From positions 1-53,737 of the forward strand of contig CAKSPO010000010.1 in assembly GCA_934481515.1 (NCBI GenBank): a DNA stretch of 53,737 bases, written 5' to 3'. The notes below the pieces were generated by a model. The model was not told where the DNA came from. It did not search any database and worked only from the letters and a program-made list of their open reading frames with translations. The DNA comes from an uncultured Eubacteriales bacterium. GTDB lineage: Bacteria > Bacillota > Clostridia > Oscillospirales > CAG-272. Below are positions 16,951 through 24,807 of the stretch, piece after piece. Position numbers and translations under genes: made by a program. The stretch's first letter is position 1. Each line of letters begins with the position of its first letter.

Positions 16951-18231
16951 TTACTGCCTGAACTGAATCCGGTCAAAATCAATCATCCGGTTCAGAAGGT
17001 CGTTGCCGTTTTCGTCCGCAAAAAAGAGCGTGCTGTGAATCTTCTCAATCATGGACTTCAGTTCTTCGGTGCTCTCATACGTAAAATGAACAAATCCGAA
17101 AACCTGATAAATGGAGCCGGAATCCGGAATGGTATCACCAACCGCCTTGGAACTCGGAATCGCAACCACGTTTTCTTCCGTTCTGAGCGCTTCAAGCCCC
17201 TTGATCTCTGCAATTTTTCCGGGTTTCAGATGCAATGCATAAATGCAATACCGCTTCCCCCCGACAATTTTCTCCGGAAGAATGCTGCAAAAGCCCTCCA
17301 ACCGGCTTTTTCCGGTCAAGGCATAATAAATATCCGAACCGACCTCATTGATACCGCAGAAATACTGCGTCGGGAAAATCGTCACGGAGCCGCCGTAGCG
17401 GAATCCGATTTCGTTAAAGCAATAGCGGTCTCCGTCCAGAAAGACCTCGATCCATATCGGACCCTCCTGAATGCCAAGCGATTTCAGCATCCGATCGATC
17501 TTTTCTTCGTACAAATCGCAAAATTCCTGCTTTTTTTTGCTTTCCAGCGAGAGCATTCCGAGAACATAGGAGCCCTGCTTTTCATACCGGACCGGATATT
17601 TATCCTCTACCGTGCAAACCCGGAATCTGCCATCGGAAATCCGACCGATCACCACAATGCTGTCGTTCGGAACGAATTTTTCAACCAGAACCTGTCCGGA
17701 GAAGGAAACTTTTTTTGCAAGCGCAAACCCTTTTTTCAGCTCCGCCAGACCGTGACACACGGAAAATCCGTTGCTACCACTGCCGTCAACCGGCTTCGTA
17801 ATGACCGGATAATCCACCGAAATCGTATCGATGTTTTCCTCCGTCACCTTGTACTCCGGAACAACCGGAAGCCCGTTTTCCATATACAGCTCTTTCAGAT
17901 TCGCCTTGTTCTGCAAAGCCGCCCACTGTTCGGCGGTTGTATAGCACGGCAATCCCAGTTCCCTGAGATATACACAGGCGCTGGAAATGACCGGCTCGCT
18001 TCCGCCAAGATAAACACCGTCAATTTTCTGATCCCGGATCAGTGCTTTCATTGCCTCCGCATCGGTGGAATCCACATCGTACCCTTCGTCGGAAATCTGA
18101 AAAATTCCTGCATTCCGGTTGTTTCCGGTCGCGATCAGAACGATGCCGTTCTCCTCTGCAAACTTTTTGATCTGTTCCTTCCACATACTGCCGCCAAGAA
18201 CCAGCAGCCTTTTTCCCGTCAAAGCACCCAT
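16951..18231 (-). CDS. ATP-grasp carboxylate-amine ligase family protein (first of two)
   Basis: 426 aa. The N-terminal pre-ATP-grasp Rossmann-like domain starts KRLLVLGGSMW; the ATP-grasp core has ITKPVDGSGSNGFSV (about 144-158), the VLVEKFV hinge and metal-binding IEVFLDGDRYCFNEIGFRYGG divided over the C-terminal lobe. It resembles carbamoyl-phosphate synthase-like/PurK-like ligases that join a carboxylate to an amine through an acyl phosphate. The ribosome site AAAGAGGTCTGAT and a 1-base gap from the upstream ATP-grasp gene show tight coupling. Substrate unknown. Confidence 0.82.
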   Translation of the reverse strand: MGALTGKRLLVLGGSMWKEQIKKFAEENGIVLIATGNNRNAGIFQISDEGYDVDSTDAEAMKALIRDQKIDGVYLGGSEPVISSACVYLRELGLPCYTTAEQWAALQNKANLKELYMENGLPVVPEYKVTEENIDTISVDYPVITKPVDGSGSNGFSVCHGLAELKKGFALAKKVSFSGQVLVEKFVPNDSIVVIGRISDGRFRVCTVEDKYPVRYEKQGSYVLGMLSLESKKKQEFCDLYEEKIDRMLKSLGIQEGPIWIEVFLDGDRYCFNEIGFRYGGSVTIFPTQYFCGINEVGSDIYYALTGKSRLEGFCSILPEKIVGGKRYCIYALHLKPGKIAEIKGLEALRTEENVVAIPSSKAVGDTIPDSGSIYQVFGFVHFTYESTEELKSMIEKIHSTLFFADENGNDLLNRMIDFDRIQFRQ

Positions 18232-18232
18232 A

Positions 18233-19420
18233 TCAGACCTCTTTCAGAATTGTTTTGATTTTTCCGACGGCGTTTTCACACAAGGTCGCCGCCAGATCCG
18301 GTGTCTCAGCCTGTACAATCACAAAGCCTGTCCGGTCAACGCTGCTGTTGATTCCGCTCACCGTTTCGCCCGGATTTTTCACAACCGAAACCTCTTTTAC
18401 GCCAGGACTCTTCCGCGCCTCTTCAATCCCTTCATACCGCTCGATCACACCGACTCCCGAAGGAAAATAGCGGATTGCCGCACCTTTGCAAAACTTCGGC
18501 GCAACGTCCGGCTTTTCGCCAAGCGCAATCCGGATCGTTGCCTGAACCATATCGATTCCGGTAGAAAGCGGAACCAGATGTGTAGTAATGCAGTCGCCGC
18601 CCATTCTTGCGCCCAGCTCAATCATTTTCGGACCGTTTTCCGTCAGCATCATTTCCACGTGCGCCGGACCGTTGTCGATTCCGACCGCCTCTACCGCTCT
18701 TTTCGCCAGATCGGAAATTTTCTCTACGTTTTCCTTTCCCAATCTGCTCGGCTGCGTATGCCCGGTTTCAACAAAATGCGGCGCACCGGTGGTAATCTTG
18801 TCCGTCACCTGCAAAACGTGAACCACCGAATCAACAACCATGACCTCAACGCTGACTTCGTGCCCCTGCAGATATTCTTCAATGATCACTCCGCCGCTTC
18901 TTCCGTTGGAGGAACTGTATTCCACCGCACTTCTGAGTTCATCATGATTGTGAACCAGCATGACGCCTCTGCTTCCCGCATTGTCCACCGGCTTGCTGAT
19001 GCAAGGGAACGAAATCCTCTCCTCGATTTTTTTCAGTTCCTGCACCGACGGAACAATGAAATACCACGGATGCTCCACACCGCAGTGCTCAAACGCCTTT
19101 ATCATTTCTCCCTTGTCCGTGGACTTTACCGCGGTATCATAGGAAATTCCGGTCAAACCGAGTTTTCCCGTCGCATAAGCGACCGAGCGCATCGGCATGT
19201 CCGTCGCAAGTGTCATAATGCCGTCCGCCCCGAATTGCTCTGCCGCCCGGAGGATTCCGGCTTCATCAATTGTGCTTACTTCAAAATATTCATCCGCATA
19301 AGGGATTCCGACCGCCCGGGGATTGTAGTCCGCGACACCGACATACAGCCCCATTTCCTTTGCTTTTCTGATTGCCGGAAGCTGCAGCACCGAAGCACCG
19401 ATCACAAACAGTCTTTCCAT
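18233..19420 (-). CDS. ATP-grasp carboxylate-amine ligase family protein (second), L-amino-acid-ligase-like
   Basis: 395 aa. Pre-ATP-grasp domain begins MERLFVIGASVLQLP; the ATP-grasp core has ISKPVDNAGSRGVM (about 141-154), VIIEEYLQGHEVSVEV and the metal motif MIELGARMGGD. The C-terminal region (AIRYFPSGVGVI, VKNPGETV, GFVIVQAETPD) looks like the LAL_C2-type tail of L-amino acid ligases such as BacD. The start codon overlaps the stop of the sugar transferase gene as TAATG. Predicted to activate an amino acid or uronic acid carboxylate for amide formation. The exact partners are not visible. Confidence 0.83.
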   Translation of the reverse strand: MERLFVIGASVLQLPAIRKAKEMGLYVGVADYNPRAVGIPYADEYFEVSTIDEAGILRAAEQFGADGIMTLATDMPMRSVAYATGKLGLTGISYDTAVKSTDKGEMIKAFEHCGVEHPWYFIVPSVQELKKIEERISFPCISKPVDNAGSRGVMLVHNHDELRSAVEYSSSNGRSGGVIIEEYLQGHEVSVEVMVVDSVVHVLQVTDKITTGAPHFVETGHTQPSRLGKENVEKISDLAKRAVEAVGIDNGPAHVEMMLTENGPKMIELGARMGGDCITTHLVPLSTGIDMVQATIRIALGEKPDVAPKFCKGAAIRYFPSGVGVIERYEGIEEARKSPGVKEVSVVKNPGETVSGINSSVDRTGFVIVQAETPDLAATLCENAVGKIKTILKEV

Positions 19421-20058
19421 TACTTATGTAAAACCTCTTTTTTCTCGTCGGCTTCCGGAGCCTTTTCGTCCGATACAAATACATGGTCATGCCGGAAAAC
19501 CGAAACAACGGTTTTCAGAAGAATTTTCAGATCCAAAAGGAGCGATACATTTTCCACATAGTAATTGTCATGGTCGTATTTTTCCGACTGGCTGATGGAA
19601 TTGCGGAAATACGCCTGCGCATACCCTGTAATTCCGGGACGCACCTGATACCGGATTTTATCGTGCTCCGGCAGTGTGGAAAAATCCCTGCTGGATACGG
19701 TCGGTCTCGGACCGACAAAACTCATGTCCCCAATCAGAACATTCAGAATCTGCGGGATCTCGTCAAGGGAAGTTTTTCTCATAAACCGACCGACCGGGGT
19801 CACGCGGGGATCGTTGGAACTGTTGAAGGTGGAACCGTCCGCATTTCGGAGATCCGGAGAATTCACATACATGGAACGGAATTTCAGCATTTTGAATTTC
19901 TTTCCGTTTTTCCCGATTCGCTCTCCGTTGTAAAACACAGGTCCCCTGTCATTCAGGTAGATCACCGGCGCCATAATCAGAATCAGAAGCAGGACAAACG
20001 GTGTCGCCAATAAGGCAATGAGAAAATCCAGAATTCTCTTTATCACGTGTTTATACAT
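19420..20058 (-). CDS. initiating sugar-phosphate transferase (PglC/EpsL-type, short form)
   Basis: 212 aa. One N-terminal hydrophobic segment (about 10-33) precedes the bacterial sugar transferase domain: GPVFYNGERIGKNGKKF, MLKFRSM, the RKTSLDEIPQILNVL catalytic region and DMSFVGPRPTV. It transfers a sugar-1-phosphate from a nucleotide sugar to undecaprenyl phosphate, starting assembly. The length is that of the small monotopic PglC-like enzymes rather than the long WbaP type. It follows the aminotransferase by 17 bases, the same order as PglE-PglC pairs, so its donor may be an amino sugar (inference). Confidence 0.9.
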   Translation of the reverse strand: MYKHVIKRILDFLIALLATPFVLLLILIMAPVIYLNDRGPVFYNGERIGKNGKKFKMLKFRSMYVNSPDLRNADGSTFNSSNDPRVTPVGRFMRKTSLDEIPQILNVLIGDMSFVGPRPTVSSRDFSTLPEHDKIRYQVRPGITGYAQAYFRNSISQSEKYDHDNYYVENVSLLLDLKILLKTVVSVFRHDHVFVSDEKAPEADEKKEVLHK

Positions 20059-20075
20059 ACCTTGTTTTCCCCCGA

Positions 20076-21356
20076 TCAGTGATAGCTTTTCAGAATTTCC
20101 GTATACTTTTCGATCACGTATGCGACCTCTGCATCCGTCAGACGGGTGTGAAGCGGCAGAGTGATCTCGTTCTGATAATGCACATAGGCATTCGGATAAT
20201 CCCTGATATCAAATCCGAGATTCCGGTAAGCGGTGTGCATCGGAAGCGGCTTGTAGTGCACATTGCAGGCAACCCCCGCCTCCGCCATCCGGATAATGAT
20301 CTCCCGACGAACCGCATCACTGACCGGCGTACCGTCCGAAGAAAACACACGGGTGATATACAGATGCCCGGAGGAGGTATGCTCTGCAGTATAATGCGGA
20401 AGCACCTCAACTCCCATCGGCAGGAAGGCGGCATTATACCGCTCAATGATCTCCCGGCGACGGGCAAGCAGCCCGGGATAACGGCGGAACTGCGCAAGAC
20501 CAATGGATGCCATAATGTCGGTCAGATTGCACTTGTACCAAGGAGCCACAATATCATATTCCCACATTCCGGGTTTATTCTTACTGAGGGCATCCTTGCT
20601 CTGCCCGTGCAAAGAAAGCAGTTGCAGCGTGTGATACAGCTCGTCATCATCCACACCGGGAATATGTCGCCATGTCAGGCAACCACCCTCGCCCGTTGTA
20701 AAGTTTTTGACCGCATGCCAGCTGAACGCGGAAAAATCCGCAATGCTGCCAACCATCTTCTCCCCGACGGAAGCACCGAACGCATGCGCAGCGTCCGTGC
20801 AGACCGCAATTCTTCCAAGCGCACTTTGCAGCTTTCCGGCGGGCTGAAACAGAGTCTTCTTTCGATTGACGATTTCAAAAATCCGCGCATAGTCACACGG
20901 AATTCCGCCCAGATCTACCGGGATGACCGCCTTGGTGTGCCCGTTGATCGCCGCCTCCAAAGCATCATAATCCATTTCGAGGGAATTCTTCTGCACATCC
21001 ACCAAACGAAGCTTTGCTCCGACATGGCAGACCACGGAAGCCGATGCCGTATAGGTATAGGCAGGAACAATAACCTCATCCTCCGCACTTCCGCCGGCAT
21101 CCCGACCGATCCCAAGCAGGCGCAGCGCCATTTCTGCGCAAGCCGTCTGACTGTTCAGTGCCACACATCGGGGCGTTCCCGCATCGGTATGCCCCACCCC
21201 GATCCATTCCGCCACCTTTTTTTCCAGCAGCTTGGTTTTCGGTCCCGTGGTAATCCAGCCGGAACGGAGCGTGTCCGCTACCTCGGCAATTTCTTCTTCC
21301 CCGACATCCGGGGGAGAAAACGGGATATTCATCTGAGATTGATTGCTGTTCTCCAT
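20076..21356 (-). CDS. DegT/DnrJ/EryC1 family sugar aminotransferase
   Basis: 426 aa PLP enzyme. FSPPDVGEEEIAEVADTLRSG at the N-terminus is split by family-typical residues, DAAHAFGA (about 188-195) carries the cofactor Asp, and WHAVKNFTTGEGG (about 213-225) the Schiff-base Lys217. These enzymes aminate nucleotide-linked keto sugars. The ATG at 21354-21356 is preferred over an upstream start because AAAGGAGAGACAG precedes it; the extra 41 codons upstream read like leader sequence. It is the first gene of the operon. No dedicated amino-sugar dehydratase is nearby; the keto sugar from RfbB is a possible substrate. Confidence 0.9.
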   Translation of the reverse strand: MENSNQSQMNIPFSPPDVGEEEIAEVADTLRSGWITTGPKTKLLEKKVAEWIGVGHTDAGTPRCVALNSQTACAEMALRLLGIGRDAGGSAEDEVIVPAYTYTASASVVCHVGAKLRLVDVQKNSLEMDYDALEAAINGHTKAVIPVDLGGIPCDYARIFEIVNRKKTLFQPAGKLQSALGRIAVCTDAAHAFGASVGEKMVGSIADFSAFSWHAVKNFTTGEGGCLTWRHIPGVDDDELYHTLQLLSLHGQSKDALSKNKPGMWEYDIVAPWYKCNLTDIMASIGLAQFRRYPGLLARRREIIERYNAAFLPMGVEVLPHYTAEHTSSGHLYITRVFSSDGTPVSDAVRREIIIRMAEAGVACNVHYKPLPMHTAYRNLGFDIRDYPNAYVHYQNEITLPLHTRLTDAEVAYVIEKYTEILKSYH

Positions 21357-21691
21357 CTGTCTCTCCTTTGACCCTGTCTGTAAGACCGATCCGCGCGGAA
21401 GTGCTGTTCCGAAAAAGGAAGCACCGCAAAAAGAAGTCGCCTGCGGTTCTTCACCCCAGGCGCTCCGAGCAGAATGCATCTATAAGTATGCGTACCATTC
21501 CCCGACATCTTCAACAGACTCTTCCATCCGGCATCCCGGCAAAAGAACCTCGCCGCGTTCCGATTTTATATTCAATTCATGGATGCAGGATCTTTATTCA
21601 ATGCGGAAGAAAAAGTGCAGACAACCGGGTTCCCGGAGAATATTGTTTTCCTCCGGTGCAAAATCACCGGCGCCTGAATTCTTCCTACTAT
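21357..21691 (-). promoter_or_regulatory. long 5' leader of polysaccharide operon
   Basis: About 330 bases lie between the predicted transcription start and the aminotransferase ATG. The leader contains a short open frame starting at an ATG near 21526 (15 codons, MEESVEDVGEWYAYL) and a terminator-like hairpin listed separately. No known riboswitch, T-box or EAR-type element could be matched by eye. A long leader before a ~19-kb operon is a common place for antitermination or attenuation. Confidence 0.5.
21412..21452 (-). terminator. terminator-like hairpin inside the polysaccharide leader (possible attenuator)
   Basis: On the minus strand the arms GAAG-A-ACCGCA and TGCGGT-G-CTTC pair with one mismatch around a 14-base loop and are followed by CTTTTT. 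It lies about 55 bases before the first start codon, downstream of the promoter, so it would act on the operon itself. The stem is modest and the U-run short. Confidence 0.4.
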
Positions 21692-21720
21692 ATCATATCA
21701 CAAACAGCTTTCTTTGTCAA
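21692..21720 (-). promoter_or_regulatory. promoter of polysaccharide operon
   Basis: Minus-strand -35 TTGACA, 17-base spacer, -10 TATGAT. It lies between the tetR 3' end and the operon and points at the 18-gene cluster. Near-consensus sigma-A-type match. Confidence 0.8.
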
Positions 21721-21844
21721 CAAAATTCGTAAAGAATCCACCCTTTCCCGCAAAAAAATGCAGGAAAATCAACCGAAAAAAGGAAACCGAAAACGACAGA
21801 CAACGATTTTCCGAAAAGTTTCCGTGTGCTTTGCGATTTCACCG

Positions 21845-22384
21845 TCAGGAAATCGCTTTTGCACTCATCCGAAAAAGCAGGTACGCGATTTCCCGCGGGG
21901 AAATCGGAAACCCGGAAGCGATCCACTCCTTCGCAACTCCCACCGAGCCGTTGATGCAATACAAAAACGCATACCGATCCTGCAATTTGGAAGGCAGTTC
22001 CCGACTCAGGTGGTATCTCTCAATCACGGTCTCTACCATTTTTCGGTTGAATTCATTGTCATCCCGCTGAACAATCATGATCCGAAAAAGTCTCTCGTTC
22101 CGACGGACGTAGTCAAAAAAAGCAGTCAGATCGGTTAGAAATTTCGGATAATTTCCGGCAACGGAAAGTTCGGACGGCGGTGGCAACTGTGCCAGAATGT
22201 CATCCTCGATTTCCCGAAACAAGCCGTCAATGTCCTCATAGTAAGCATAGAACGTTGAACGGTTGACATCTGCCTCCCGGCAGACATCCGTAACGGTAAT
22301 CTTTTCGGACGGTTGCCGCTCCAAAAGCTCCAGCAAAGCCTCCTTCATCATCTTTTTCGTCATCCTGACACTCCTGTTTTCCAT
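21845..22384 (-). CDS. TetR/AcrR family transcriptional regulator
   Basis: 179 aa. The N-terminal helix-turn-helix (about residues 28-50, KITVTDVCREADVNRSTFYAYY) is split by the usual TetR pattern; the C-terminal ligand domain ending LFRMSAKAIS resembles the DhaS/TetR_C_7-like group. The ATG at 22382-22384 is used, with GGGGTGAG in front; a GTG three codons upstream is the alternative. It is divergent to the acyl ligase gene across the repeat array and is the natural candidate regulator of it. A perfect minus-strand promoter at 23023-23051 could transcribe it through the array unless the hairpin near 22525 stops that RNA. Confidence 0.88.
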   Translation of the reverse strand: MENRSVRMTKKMMKEALLELLERQPSEKITVTDVCREADVNRSTFYAYYEDIDGLFREIEDDILAQLPPPSELSVAGNYPKFLTDLTAFFDYVRRNERLFRIMIVQRDDNEFNRKMVETVIERYHLSRELPSKLQDRYAFLYCINGSVGVAKEWIASGFPISPREIAYLLFRMSAKAIS

Positions 22385-22487
22385 TTTTCTCACCCCATGT
22401 CATAAAAAAATTACAATTGAACGGTACCGCCTTCCAACACTCTTTCTTGATCTGTCGGAACCTCAGCAATTTCAAAAAAACTGATTG

Positions 22488-22516
22488 TTGAAAATCCGAC
22501 ACCCTGTTGTTATAAT
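22488..22516 (+). promoter_or_regulatory. plus-strand promoter left of the repeat array
   Basis: -35 TTGAAA, 17-base spacer, -10 TATAAT, firing right into the 133-bp repeats and towards the acyl ligase gene, whose start is about 600 bases downstream. A 7-bp stem-loop (22525-22543) would form at the very 5' end of the transcript. Confidence 0.7.
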
Positions 22517-22594
22517 AAAATCAAGAAAGGCCAAATGCCTTTCCTGTAAATTTTGATTCCGTTACTTTCCTGTAAAACGGCACTCCCGCGAAGG

Positions 22595-22727
22595 CTTGCC
22601 GAACGGCAAGGATTCCTGTGCGTATCATACAGCAAGCAAAAATGTGTGCTCGCACGGACATTTTTGCGCAGCGCGTCAAGAAGCACGCGCACGCCGGGCG
22701 GGCGCTGAGGGCGAAAGCCCGCAAAGA
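22595..22727. repeat. 133-bp tandem repeat, unit 1
   Basis: First complete unit, beginning CTTGCCGAACGGCAAGG. A truncated end of a preceding unit (CCCGCGAAGG) borders it on the left. Units 1 to 3 look essentially identical by eye. Confidence 0.95.
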
Positions 22728-22860
22728 CTTGCCGAACGGCAAGGATTCCTGTGCGTATCATACAGCAAGCAAAAATGTGTGCTCGCACGGACATTTTTGC
22801 GCAGCGCGTCAAGAAGCACGCGCACGCCGGGCGGGCGCTGAGGGCGAAAGCCCGCAAAGA
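22728..22860. repeat. 133-bp tandem repeat, unit 2
   Basis: Second complete unit, exactly 133 bases after the first, same sequence including the 28-base palindromic segment with AAAAATGT and ACATTTTT arms. Confidence 0.95.
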
Positions 22861-22993
22861 CTTGCCGAACGGCAAGGATTCCTGTGCGTATCATACAGCA
22901 AGCAAAAATGTGTGCTCGCACGGACATTTTTGCGCAGCGCGTCAAGAAGCACGCGCACGCCGGGCGGGCGCTGAGGGCGAAAGCCCGCGAAGA
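22861..22993. repeat. 133-bp tandem repeat, unit 3
   Basis: Third complete unit; its end reads CCCGCGAAGA rather than CCCGCAAAGA, matching the left border of the array. A partial fourth copy (about 22994-23022) follows and runs into the minus-strand promoter. Confidence 0.95.
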
Positions 22994-23022
22994 CTTGCCG
23001 AACGGCAAGGATTCCTGCGCGT

Positions 23023-23051
23023 ATTATAACACACCCCGCCCATCTTGTCAA
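23023..23051 (-). promoter_or_regulatory. minus-strand promoter at the right edge of the repeat array
   Basis: -35 TTGACA, 17-base spacer, -10 TATAAT: a full consensus match. It fires left into the array and towards tetR. Its -10 replaces the GCGTATCATAC segment that sits at the equivalent place in each repeat unit. Confidence 0.75.
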
Positions 23052-23063
23052 TGCTCATCCCCC

Positions 23064-23087
23064 GTTCGGGCATTTCCCTGCCCGAAC
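23064..23087. other. 9-bp perfect hairpin before the acyl ligase gene
   Basis: GTTCGGGCA and TGCCCGAAC pair around a 6-base loop, about 20 bases before the ribosome site of the acyl ligase. It could act as an operator-like inverted repeat or an RNA hairpin; the following U-run is too short for a confident terminator. Confidence 0.4.
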
Positions 23088-23128
23088 TTTCCGAATAAAA
23101 ATCCACATACCGAAAAGGAGGAATTCTA

Positions 23129-24787
23129 TTGAAAAAAACAACTTACAAAGAAAAACGGTTTTCCGACTTCCGTGAAATCATCCGATACGCCGCCGAAAGA
23201 TTCGGCTCCGGAACCGCATTTCTGAAAAAAGAGAGTGGAAAGTCCATCCGGATCACCTACCGGGAACTGAAGAACCGCTTTTATGCGCTTTGCAGTGTTT
23301 TTCTGAAGCAAGGCTTTGCCGGAAAGCGCATCGGGATCGTCGGTCGGAATTGCCCGGAATGGGTGCTTTCCTACCTTTGCGCCGCAACGGTCGGCGTTGC
23401 GGTTCCCCTGGATAAGGAGCTTTCCCCTGAGGACATCCGCAGCTTTGCAAACGATGCGGAGTGCGTTGCCATCTGTGCAGAATCCAGGTATTTGGAAAAG
23501 CTCGCACCGACACTCTCCCCCTCCGTCTCTTGCATTTCCTTTGATGAGATCAACAGCCTTTCAGAAGAACACATCAGGCAGGATACAGAAACCGAAATTG
23601 ATCGTCTTCCCATCCCGCGCGACCAAATGCAGATTCTGATCTTTACCTCCGGAACCACCGGAAACTCCAAAGGGGTCTGCCTCTCACAATATAATATCTG
23701 CTCCAATATCTACTCCACCGTGCAGGTGGTAAAAATCCGCCGGAACGACCGGACGCTTTCCGTCCTGCCGCTCCATCACACCTATGAATGCACGCTGGAC
23801 TGCCTGCTCCTGCTCTCCCGCGGCGCCTGCATTACCTTCTGTGAAGGTCTGACTCACCTCAAACGAAACATTTCCGAATACCGACCGACCGTTCTTGTGG
23901 TGGTTCCCCTGCTTCTGAAAGCGCTTCACAAACAGATCAAACGCGGAATTGTCAAAAGCTGTCCGACGCGCTACCGGGAAATCTTTGAAAACGAATCTCT
24001 GGCTTCCGCACTTCAAAAAGTGCCGTTTCCGATCCGGTTTGCCATCCGGAAAAAGGTGCTGCAAAGCCTCGGCGGAGCGCTTCGCCTGTTCATTGTCGGA
24101 GCCGCTGATGTGGACGTTTCCCTCGTGGAGGACTTTTCCGCGCTCGGCATCCGCACATTGCAGGGCTATGGTCTGACGGAGTGCTCGCCGCTGCTTGCCG
24201 GGAACAGCGACTTTTTCCTGAATCCGCAATCCACCGGCAGAGCCGTCCCCGGCGTAGAACTTCGGATCGACCGCCCGAATGAGGACGGCATCGGAGAAAT
24301 TCTTGCAAAGGGCGACAACATCATGCTTGGCTACTACCGCGATCCGGTTGCCACGGCAGGAGCGTTCCTGAACGGATGGTTCCGTACCGGTGACCTCGGC
24401 TCCTTCGGTTCAGACGGAGCACTTTACATCCGGGGACGCTGCAAAAATGTCATCGTCACCGAAAACGGCAAAAACATTTACCCGGAGGAACTGGAAACCC
24501 GCCTCTCGGAATATCCGGAAATCGGAGAGGTCTTCGTCCTCGCCCAGACCGTCGACGGGAGTGTCTGCGTCAAGGCAAAAATTCTCCCGAATCTGGAGTA
24601 CCTACAGGAAAAGCTCGGACACATCCCGCTGATGGAGGAGATTCAAAAAGCCATTCAGAAGGTCGTGAAAGATCTGAACGAAAAGATCCCCGGATACAAA
24701 AATATCCGCGTTTTCGAGGTTCTGACAAAAGCCCTTGAAAAAACAACCACACAGAAAGTCAAACGGTTCGGCACCAACGCGGTCTGA
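23129..24787 (+). CDS. AMP-forming acyl-CoA synthetase/ligase family protein
   Basis: 552 aa ANL-superfamily enzyme. It has the P-loop FTSGTTGNSKG (about 172-182), GYGLTECSP, the hinge-side GWFRTGDLG, and the C-terminal KTTTQKVKR with the adenylation Lys. It is closest in pattern to long-chain fatty-acid-CoA ligases, which activate a carboxylate as acyl-AMP and pass it to CoA. The TTG start at 23129 is set by AAAAGGAGGAATTCTA. It is divergent to a TetR regulator and has no other fatty-acid genes beside it; a strong terminator follows. Substrate is unknown and a non-CoA acceptor cannot be excluded. Confidence 0.88.
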   Translation: MKKTTYKEKRFSDFREIIRYAAERFGSGTAFLKKESGKSIRITYRELKNRFYALCSVFLKQGFAGKRIGIVGRNCPEWVLSYLCAATVGVAVPLDKELSPEDIRSFANDAECVAICAESRYLEKLAPTLSPSVSCISFDEINSLSEEHIRQDTETEIDRLPIPRDQMQILIFTSGTTGNSKGVCLSQYNICSNIYSTVQVVKIRRNDRTLSVLPLHHTYECTLDCLLLLSRGACITFCEGLTHLKRNISEYRPTVLVVVPLLLKALHKQIKRGIVKSCPTRYREIFENESLASALQKVPFPIRFAIRKKVLQSLGGALRLFIVGAADVDVSLVEDFSALGIRTLQGYGLTECSPLLAGNSDFFLNPQSTGRAVPGVELRIDRPNEDGIGEILAKGDNIMLGYYRDPVATAGAFLNGWFRTGDLGSFGSDGALYIRGRCKNVIVTENGKNIYPEELETRLSEYPEIGEVFVLAQTVDGSVCVKAKILPNLEYLQEKLGHIPLMEEIQKAIQKVVKDLNEKIPGYKNIRVFEVLTKALEKTTTQKVKRFGTNAV

Positions 24788-24807
24788 CCGTGCCGCCTCC
24801 GGATACA

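Larger units (their letters stand above)
22512..23016 (-). ncRNA. candidate structured non-coding RNA spanning the tandem array
   Basis: A consensus promoter (23023-23051) fires leftwards into the array. Each unit on this strand has three stem-loops: CTTGCC/GGCAAG with a 4-base loop, GGGC-TTTC-GCCC, and a longer GCAAAAATGT/ACATTTTTGC stem with inner GTGC/GCAC. After the last unit, GAAAGGC-ATTTG-GCCTTTC is followed by the U-rich TTGATTTTATT at about 22512-22522, a possible terminator. None of the open frames in the array is maintained across units because 133 is not a multiple of 3. No known RNA family was recognised; the unit could also be a dispersed repeat without RNA function. Confidence 0.35.

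Noticed and set aside
21357..21500. T-box riboswitch in the polysaccharide leader (GGGGTG...AACCGC resembles the T-box sequence)
   Set aside because: The conserved T-box core is not matched, no specifier stem was seen, and the downstream genes are not amino-acid or aminoacyl-tRNA genes.
22595..23016. CRISPR array
   Set aside because: Units are directly abutting 133-bp tandem copies without unique spacers, and no cas genes are near.
22595..23029. Several open frames of 60-118 codons on both strands inside the repeat array
   Set aside because: They shift frame from unit to unit because the unit is 133 bases, have no ribosome sites and duplicate one another; the periodic DNA explains them.
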